From: Usnea hakonensis
Lineage: Eukaryota; Ascomycota; Lecanoromycetes; Lecanorales; Parmeliaceae
DNA: 64,000 nt
Assembly: GCA_013423325.1 (NCBI GenBank)
Contig: BLJB01000209.1
Span: forward strand, 1 to 64,000
Reading direction: 5' to 3'
Below the pieces are notes generated by a model that was given only the letters and a program-made list of their open reading frames with translations, did no database searches and was not told the origin of the DNA. The position numbers and the translations under genes are program-made. Below, piece by piece: positions 57,422 to 64,000 of this stretch (its first letter is position 1; each line of letters starts with the position of its first letter).

Positions 57422-57835
57422 TTGATGGTGGAGCTGGGAGGGGAACGGGGGGTTGGGGCTGTGGGGGATGAGAGGAGCGTCTTTGCTTTGAGGAATGGAG
57501 ATGAAAAGCCTTGGAGTCTGGATTGGGGAGGGGGGGAAGCATTTATAGATCTCGTAGACTCACACACACACGTGCATGGGCAACCGGCGTCGGAAGGAGG
57601 CCTGCGGCTTGTGATGGGCTGGAATATTACTATTCACATTCGTCACTAGTATTAACGGGTTGGTTACTTTGAAAATCGTCGAGTGCCCTTGTCCATGTGT
57701 GTTTGATTCATCTCTGCTATTGGGTATTATTTTTTGGGAGTCTCCAGATGATACTCACTTGATATGCTATGCAACTACAACCACCGACTCTCAGACCCCC
57801 CACACCCCTTCCTTCCCAAAATTCCCACCAACCAA
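57422..57835. other. convergent 3' intergenic region
   Basis: This lies between the converging PFK-2/FBPase-2 and ABCD transporter genes. Nothing but 3' UTR-like sequence is seen. Confidence 0.6.
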
Positions 57836-59971
57836 CTACCTCACCCCCTCCAACTCCCCAACCCGCCTCTCCATCTCCTCCACCCCCCTCAACCTGCCCT
57901 CCAACTCCTCCCTCTCGTCCTCCAACCCCAACCGCCTCTCCGCGTCCAACGGGCCGAAGAAATAGCCCCCCCGGCCATCAAACTGCAGTATCCACCCATG
58001 ATACCGCCACAGACTGCGCCGATGCGACACCGTCATCAGCGTCACGCCCAGCCCCTTGGCCGTGTCGTACATGGTTTTTTCCACCTCCAGCGTCACGGAC
58101 GAGGTGCACTCGTCCAGGATGGCGTACTGGGGCGAGTGGTAGAAGAGCCGGGCCATGGCGACGCGCTGCTGCAGGCCGATGGAGAGCGTCGAGGTCCATT
58201 CGTCCTCGGCGTCCCAGCCGCCGGGCCGGTCGACGAGGTGGGCGATGTCGACGGCGTGGAGCCATTTGAGGAGGTCCGAATCCGCGACGCCCCGGGCGCG
58301 CATCTGCCGCACCGAGTCCGGGTAGATGATTTGCTGGCGGAGGGTGCCGCGGGAGAGGTAGGGCCGCTGCGGGATGTAGAAGATGGCGCTGTGGGGCGGT
58401 TTGCGGACGGTGCCGCCGTAGACGGGCCACAGCCCGCCGAGGATGCGGAACAGGGAGGATTTGCCGCAGCCGTTGGGGCCGACGATGAGGAGGTGCGCGC
58501 CGGGGCGGACGGAGAAGGTGAGGGCGGGGACGAGCATGTCGCCGTTGGGGGAGACGATGGGGACGGAGGTGAATTCGATGTCGGGGCTTTCGATGGTGAC
58601 GCCGCGGCGTTGGAGGACGGCGGTGTTGGAGGAGGATTCGACGGAGGAGATGAGGTTCTTTTCGAAATGGCCGGCTTGGATGTCGTCGATTACGGTGAGC
58701 AGAGTGGCTACGCGGGAGGTGTAGCCGGCCAATTCGGTGATTTCTTTGTAGGAGAACATGACCCGTCCCACGGCGTCGGAGGAGGAGAGCAGCATGCGGC
58801 GGTTCGTGACGAAGCTCTCTGTTCGGTCGCCCAGGCCGTGTAATGTCTGACCTGGGATTTTGAAGAAGACGGGTACGCTGCAGAGCATGAGTCCCAAGGC
58901 GCCCCAGAAATATTTTATGACGAAGTCTTCCATGACGCCGTGGTAGAGGCGGCGGCGAAGTATGCGGTTGACGTGCTTGATGAGGGTGAAGTATCCTTTG
59001 TCCAACGTGTCTTTCTCAGCCTCGTGCCCATCGTATAGCGCAATTTCTTCGCTATAGTCGATCAAGCGCGAGTGTTGGAAGCGGAATTCGCCCTCTAATC
59101 GTGCTTCTTCGGCCACATATTTTCCAAATGGAGGCGTCAGGGCGCGCATAACATTGGCGGAGAGCTGGACGAGCAGACTCATGGCGAACAACCCTTCTCC
59201 GCCCACTGATCTTGAGAGCGAGTAGTTGTATATTATGATATCCAGCATTGGCTTCGCGAGATTGGAATACAGTTCCGCCAGACTGTTGGAGAATCTCGAC
59301 ACGTCCACTGCGATCAATTGATCTGCGTTCTTAATCCGATCATCCAGCGCGCTGAGACTGTAGAACGTCATATTGCTCAAGTATTTCTGGTGTAAATGCG
59401 TCGTAAGCCGACTCCGATATTGTAACGCCAGCTTGCACTGGTGGTACGACAGCATTGAATTTGTAAACGTAGCCGGCACCGCAACAGTCATCCACCACAA
59501 TAATCCCGTGAAGAACTCCTTCCCCCTCCCACGTACCAGACTGCTGACAAGTTTCCCATCCAGCTCGGCCACATAGAGACTGATCAACGTCCGTACGACC
59601 AAGAAAAAACTATGGCTGATGACGAGCCGCAGTTCTTTACTTTTCCAGCCAGGTATCACGATCTTGAGCAACCGCCATAGGTTCCGAAAGAACTCGCTGT
59701 TCAATTCTACTCGTTTCCTGACGCTGGCGGATGAGGGCGAGGATGTGGAACCGGAACGTTGAGTACGTAGGATGGCTGCAGAGGCTGCGGCGGCTTTTTG
59801 CTCCGAGATGGCGGAGCGGACACGATTAATGAGGGCGAGCACGAGGGTTACATAGACGGTACGTGATATTTTTCGGCGATGGGTTAGGTAGAGGGACGTT
59901 AGGTTGGAGACGAGTTGCGAGAGGGTTTTCTCGGAGAGGGCAGTGGGGTGAAGCTTGGATTGAGCGGCCAT
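57836..59971 (-). CDS. peroxisomal ABC half-transporter, subfamily D (PXA-type)
   Basis: This single-exon gene encodes 711 aa, the usual length of an ABCD half-transporter. ABCD proteins import long-chain acyl-CoAs into peroxisomes as dimers for beta-oxidation. The N-terminal half is the membrane domain, with ELNSEFFRNLWRLLKIVIPGW and the family-typical ALDDRIKNADQL loop. The nucleotide-binding domain has Walker A GPNGCGKSS (498-506), the signature LSIGLQQR (about 596-603), Walker B AILDE (about 617-621) and the H-loop VSHR. The signature keeps the essential Gly. A coiled-coil-like charged tail follows. It is one of the two fungal PXA paralogues; which one cannot be decided by eye. Confidence 0.93.
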   Translation of the reverse strand: MAAQSKLHPTALSEKTLSQLVSNLTSLYLTHRRKISRTVYVTLVLALINRVRSAISEQKAAAASAAILRTQRSGSTSSPSSASVRKRVELNSEFFRNLWRLLKIVIPGWKSKELRLVISHSFFLVVRTLISLYVAELDGKLVSSLVRGRGKEFFTGLLWWMTVAVPATFTNSMLSYHQCKLALQYRSRLTTHLHQKYLSNMTFYSLSALDDRIKNADQLIAVDVSRFSNSLAELYSNLAKPMLDIIIYNYSLSRSVGGEGLFAMSLLVQLSANVMRALTPPFGKYVAEEARLEGEFRFQHSRLIDYSEEIALYDGHEAEKDTLDKGYFTLIKHVNRILRRRLYHGVMEDFVIKYFWGALGLMLCSVPVFFKIPGQTLHGLGDRTESFVTNRRMLLSSSDAVGRVMFSYKEITELAGYTSRVATLLTVIDDIQAGHFEKNLISSVESSSNTAVLQRRGVTIESPDIEFTSVPIVSPNGDMLVPALTFSVRPGAHLLIVGPNGCGKSSLFRILGGLWPVYGGTVRKPPHSAIFYIPQRPYLSRGTLRQQIIYPDSVRQMRARGVADSDLLKWLHAVDIAHLVDRPGGWDAEDEWTSTLSIGLQQRVAMARLFYHSPQYAILDECTSSVTLEVEKTMYDTAKGLGVTLMTVSHRRSLWRYHGWILQFDGRGGYFFGPLDAERRLGLEDEREELEGRLRGVEEMERRVGELEGVR

Positions 59972-60100
59972 TGAGCCATGTGTTTGTATCTTATGATGAA
60001 AGTGTCTGGAAGAACAAATTGGATGAAGTCACGGTGAGTGAATGTGAATTTGAATATGTTCTAGACTCTAGAGTATTGAACCTCGGAAGGTAAACTAAGA

Positions 60101-60116
60101 TAACCCTAACCCTAAA
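60101..60116. repeat. short telomere-like CCCTAA doublet
   Basis: Two and a half units of CCCTAA (TAACCCTAACCCTAAA) lie in the short gap between the divergent ABCD ATG and the end of the alpha/beta-hydrolase gene. It is a second interstitial copy besides that at 2938. Confidence 0.6.
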
Positions 60117-60292
60117 GATACGAGGAAAGGTCCTTCGCACAATATCAAAGAGTGTTGGTAAGTTATCAAGCCTCATGCAGGTAGACGGTCAAATCGCTTG
60201 GAAACTATAAAATCCCAGAATGACTCCCCATACGGCCCCCATTTAAGACTACAAATATACTATTTACAACCAATCACCACCACCTTGTAAAC

Positions 60293-62362
60293 TCACGGTG
60301 TCTGCGTTCCGCTCGTGATTCCCATTAAACCTCCAGTCAGGCCTTTCATTCTTCTGCCGAGTAGATCATCTTCACTCGCCAAGCTCACCATCGATCTATT
60401 TTTTCGCCGGTCACCGTCTTGATGCCTTACTCTCCTCCCTTTGCCTCTTTTAGGTGGCTTTGGAGCATGTCCATTTGCACCCAGCGAGCTCATCATCAAC
60501 GGTGACTCGTCGTCTCCCGAACTCTCGGTTGGAGCACGATGATGATGGCGATCATCACGAGTGGGCGATGATCCGCGAGTCAATTGGGGAGTATCAGTGC
60601 CATCTGAAGCACCGAAGACTTCTTCAGCCCACCGTGCACAGCGAAAAACATGCCCCCAGGCTTCAGGGAATATTCCCACAAATTGCAGGAACCCATGGGA
60701 AATGCCCGGGATCAACGTCACTTCGACATGATCTCTTTCATCAAAAACGTCCTTCGCGCTCAGCAAGCTCAGCTCTTTCTTTTGCACGAACATGTTATGC
60801 TTGGCGTGACGTAGACGCCCAGCGAAAATCACAGTATCATCGACAAGAGGGTCTCGCTCGCCAGTCAGAAAGAAGGTCTTGGGAAAGTGGGCAATTAGAG
60901 CTTCGGGGGCTAGCAACGGAGAGAGTAGGTAATCGGTACTAAAGTCAGGCCGATTATGAGGACCAACATAAAGGATAATCATAGCGCGCATCATCTCAGG
61001 AGTGAGTATGCGATCGTTGAAGTAGGAAATCATGGAGGAGACAGCAAGGCGGGTTTTGAGAACTCTAGGCTTAGACGATGCCAGGCTTGCAGTATGGTGA
61101 GCGACGGTAGCTGCAGCCTCTTTATTGGTCGGAGGTCTCACTGGTGTATCAGATCTCTGACTGGCGTCTATGCGGTCGACATCAGCAGTAGCACGCTCAG
61201 ATGACATGCGTTCCTCTGCTTCGTCGTCTGAAGGAAGTGGGGTTTCTGGTGTCAGCCTATAGTAGTCCTCGCTCTTCCTCCGGAGCACGTCTCGATTAGT
61301 CTTCCGCGTCCGCTGGTCTTGGATAAGAGCCATTTGATCATCTGTCATCCAATTACCTATATTCATGTCCAAACTTGGATATATCAGAATCAGACCTTCT
61401 GGGACAGGCAGTGATTCCTGTCCGTGCCATCGCTGAGGGTCAGTACCAGCGGACTGCAGTATCATGAGCACAACTCCGGTAGCGAAATTTCCGCCAGCAC
61501 TATCACCTGTAAGGACGATTCGTGGTGCCGTTTGCCCAGCCAATCCAATGCACCGGCCCTGAGTCACCACCAGAGTGTGATACACGTCGTAGCATTCATT
61601 CAGAGCATACGGATATGGATACTCCGGAGCCTTTCTATAGTCCAAACTCAGAACGGGCAGACCGGTTCTACCAGACCACGCCATCAGCTTGTCATCATGG
61701 TGCCTCGGAGTCATCGCCACATAGCCTCCTCCGGGAATATCCAGAATGACCTTTGTATGATTCTTGAGCGCAGATAATGGACCGTCAAAGTAAAGCCATG
61801 CATTGACAGGTTCCTTGTAGGAGGATTCTACTGGTCTGGGAATCCGTATGGCCCGCGGTGGATATCGTGAGAACTTCGGCCTCAATAATTTCGTGATGAA
61901 CGAGAGATACGGTGTGGTAGATTTGTTCCACGAGACTCTGAGGTGATCCACCGTGAGCGTACCTCTAACTTTCCGAACCTTTTCATCGGCTTGCTCTGCA
62001 GCAAGAAGGTAATGTCCTGTAAATATGATGGAAGCCAAATCTCTTAACCACTTCCTCCGTATTTTCATAGCGGTCCAAAATCCCGCATCCAAGGCTGTCG
62101 TTATCCATGTTGCTCGGAAATAAGACCTGCTATAGAGATTTGCCAAAGGCTCGGGACTTTCTAGCGCAAACAGCTTGGCGAAGTTGCGGCATATGTATAG
62201 GTAGAGTAGGGTTATGACTACTGTCTGCCAGCCGGTAAGGCGTTTGGAGAGGTAGACAGAAAGCTTACGGAGGATCGGAGGGCCATGGTTGTTGCCTCTG
62301 CGAGCCGTCAGAGTTTGGGCATGGATGTCGTATATGGAGACGGCCCACCTTAGCAAATACAA
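60293..62362 (-). CDS. large alpha/beta hydrolase (hormone-sensitive lipase-like)
   Basis: This single-exon gene encodes 689 aa. A hydrophobic segment (about 46-60) suggests membrane association. The catalytic domain begins near residue 200, with the oxyanion-hole segment DIPGGGYVAM (about 208-217), the nucleophile elbow GDSAGG (Ser288), an Asp in GERDPLVDD and a His in ISHGFLQF, so the triad is complete. A charged, Ser-rich insertion (about 365-425) separates the core from the acid loop, and the C terminus is disordered and basic (KPPKRGKGRRVRHQDGDRRK). Fungal members of this group are thought to be ER or lipid-droplet esterases or lipases. The substrate is unknown. A housekeeping role is likely. 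Confidence 0.88.
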   Translation of the reverse strand: MYLLRWAVSIYDIHAQTLTARRGNNHGPPILRKLSVYLSKRLTGWQTVVITLLYLYICRNFAKLFALESPEPLANLYSRSYFRATWITTALDAGFWTAMKIRRKWLRDLASIIFTGHYLLAAEQADEKVRKVRGTLTVDHLRVSWNKSTTPYLSFITKLLRPKFSRYPPRAIRIPRPVESSYKEPVNAWLYFDGPLSALKNHTKVILDIPGGGYVAMTPRHHDDKLMAWSGRTGLPVLSLDYRKAPEYPYPYALNECYDVYHTLVVTQGRCIGLAGQTAPRIVLTGDSAGGNFATGVVLMILQSAGTDPQRWHGQESLPVPEGLILIYPSLDMNIGNWMTDDQMALIQDQRTRKTNRDVLRRKSEDYYRLTPETPLPSDDEAEERMSSERATADVDRIDASQRSDTPVRPPTNKEAAATVAHHTASLASSKPRVLKTRLAVSSMISYFNDRILTPEMMRAMIILYVGPHNRPDFSTDYLLSPLLAPEALIAHFPKTFFLTGERDPLVDDTVIFAGRLRHAKHNMFVQKKELSLLSAKDVFDERDHVEVTLIPGISHGFLQFVGIFPEAWGHVFRCARWAEEVFGASDGTDTPQLTRGSSPTRDDRHHHRAPTESSGDDESPLMMSSLGANGHAPKPPKRGKGRRVRHQDGDRRKNRSMVSLASEDDLLGRRMKGLTGGLMGITSGTQTP

Positions 62363-64000
62363 CGACCAAAAGGATACAACAGCAAAGACCTGGATCTTAC
62401 GAAACTGGACCGATGGGCGGCCCAGAACATGATCTGCGTGACGGGATGAGCTTGGCTTATTGAATCCACACCCGGTAACTCTTACCTATCATCCCTTTCG
62501 AGCGGATACGCCGGCACACAGGACACAGTCACGGCCTTCTACCTGCCTCAGACGTGGAAGGAAAAGGTCCTTTAATGTAATGTGCTTTTGATACGCAGGC
62601 CGGTAGAACCAGGGAAAGCGAAAAGCGTGGTATACCCAAGTGTACCCGTGACCAAAGACTCCTGTAGGGGGGCGGGGTGGAGAACAGCCGGTTTCGGCTA
62701 TGAGAGGGTCTTCTAGGATGAGAGGTTAGGAGCGATTCAGCCGTGATCGAAGACTTCCATAGAGCTGCTGTCGGGGCATCTCCGCAGTACCCAACATGTG
62801 ACATACAGGAAGACAGTCATGCGAAATCGCAAAGAAAGTAATGATAGGGCATAAGGAATGCAATGATTGAAGGACAATCTTGAATTTGAAAACATGGGGA
62901 AATAGTTGCCTCGGCTGTCGGCGGAACAGGGAACATTCCTCCGGCTTTTTAGCGTACTCAGATCTACATACATCCTTGGCACCTGTTTTTAAAGCGTCCA
63001 ATAAAAACCTTGGTTTGGGTCCATCTTTGCTTTGATGAGAGAAGAGAGGTCGTCGGTCTTGATCTCAAGTCGAACGAGTTACTGAGACGCAGTATTCAAC
63101 GAGCAATCTTGCCTAGGCTTTCAAGCTCTGTCCTAGCTTTGATTCTCTCTTACTTTGACAGCTCTGGAGTAGTAGCAATGAAAAAAATGGACTTGTGAGG
63201 GAAACTTTTGTACCATTTTTCATACTCTCAAGGAATCGGAATCAATTATACGACGTTGACAGAGCTGGACATATTGTAGTCTCCCTAGCATGGAGATTGC
63301 TGGGGTGAAGAAATTCAATTGCAATGAACACGTTCATCGTAATGGTGAGAATCATCTGCTGAATTGTAAAGATGATCTGTGTCCGATGTTCACCATAACA
63401 TCTGTCTGATGTGGCAATCCGCGACCTGGCAGAATGGACTCCTTAACGAAGCGGCTACGCTTGCAGGAGTCCGGAGCTGCTGCTGTCAATGAAAAAGCGG
63501 ACACCGCATTGTGAAAGATTTGTGGAGTCAGAAGTTTCAGCTGGAGGGGAAGAGGAGGGCGAGCTTTCTGGGATTGGGGATGGGGAGGATGGGGGGTTCC
63601 GGCTAGATGGTCGAACGCACTAGAAACCTCTGCGATGGAGAAAAGGGTAGGTGTTTGATTGGATGAAGACGCAGGGGAAGAGAAGTAGGGCAAAGGAAAG
63701 GGTGGGGATGACAGGAAGTGACATCACTCACCTGAGGGTTGTTCCGCTTGGTAGATGCCTCGTGAAACCGTGATGCGATCTGTGACATATAGTCTTAGCG
63801 GGAAAATCAATTTCGTGTGTATTCGAGACACCAAACGAAAAGAAAGTCTTGCAAATGAGCTAGAATCAAGAACACCTTCCCCTGTCATGGTACCCAAGAG
63901 TGGTCATAATGCTGCTTCACAGATTTGTCAATCTTCCGTCAGTAGCATCAGCTGTCGCTTCCCAAGAAATCACGTACAATTGCGAAACCTACGACCCCAT
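62363..64000. other. end of window, no complete gene seen
   Basis: The only hint of a gene is on the minus strand: an ATG near 63788 followed by 19 codons, then a good donor (GTGAGT) and a CAG acceptor about 100 nt on. The continuation is ambiguous between two frames (63352 side), so no product is given. The remainder is ordinary intergenic sequence. A gene could begin here and not be resolved without neighbouring sequence or transcripts. Confidence 0.4.

Noticed and set aside
57764..58843. 359-codon + strand open frame, rich in Gly, Asp, Glu and Val
   Set aside because: It is the antisense shadow of the ABCD nucleotide-binding domain, created by GC-rich codons; it has no motif of its own.

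Overview
This window is nuclear DNA from a filamentous ascomycete (Pezizomycotina). The evidence is short GT-AG introns of about 50-135 nt, binuclear Zn2Cys6 regulators, a SAT-type non-reducing polyketide synthase, AflR/AflS-type regulators, and housekeeping genes such as the dynactin p150 subunit, PFK-2/FBPase-2, TSC13 and a peroxisomal ABCD half-transporter. The class cannot be fixed from the sequence alone. Gene models were assembled by hand from reading frames and splice signals; every spliced model given here closes in frame.

Layout. 1-7.5 kb is gene-poor: G/C homopolymer tracts, tetranucleotide repeats, degenerate telomere-like repeats and a few weak open frames. 7.5-34.3 kb is a secondary-metabolism region: an EthD-domain protein, an FSH1-type serine hydrolase, a Zn2Cys6 factor, a DUF3112-like membrane protein, a divergent AflR-like/AflS-like regulator pair, a C-methylating non-reducing PKS (SAT-KS-AT-PT-ACP-CMeT-esterase, 2535 aa), a divergent cytochrome P450 and a membrane-tethered methyltransferase-like protein. 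35.5-62.4 kb is mostly ordinary chromosome: a GPI-anchored Ser/Ala-rich wall protein, TSC13, an SMP-30-like beta-propeller gene with an in-frame amber codon, a protein with doubled Zn2Cys6-like arrays, dynactin p150, another Zn2Cys6 factor, two hypothetical proteins, PFK-2/FBPase-2, an ABCD transporter and a large alpha/beta hydrolase. No complete gene is recognised after 62.4 kb.

Main result. An inverted-repeat motif, TCGG-N3-CCGR (core CGG-N3-CCG), occurs three times in the PKS/P450 bidirectional promoter and three times upstream of the methyltransferase-like gene. I did not see it by eye in the promoters of the other genes of the region. It has the TCG-N5-CGR architecture known for AflR sites, and an AflR-like factor with an AflS-like partner lies 5-15 kb away. 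This suggests a compact PKS-P450-methyltransferase regulon under a linked AflR/AflS pair.

The PKS is unusual. Its product-template domain appears to lack both residues of the His/Asp dyad (Leu and Glu in those places), while SAT, KS, AT, ACP, CMeT and the terminal esterase keep their catalytic residues. The P450 beside it also departs from consensus at the I-helix threonine and at the glycine after the heme cysteine. By family logic the pathway should start from a C-methylated aromatic acid of the methylorsellinate type, but the altered PT makes the cyclisation outcome uncertain, so the product cannot be named.
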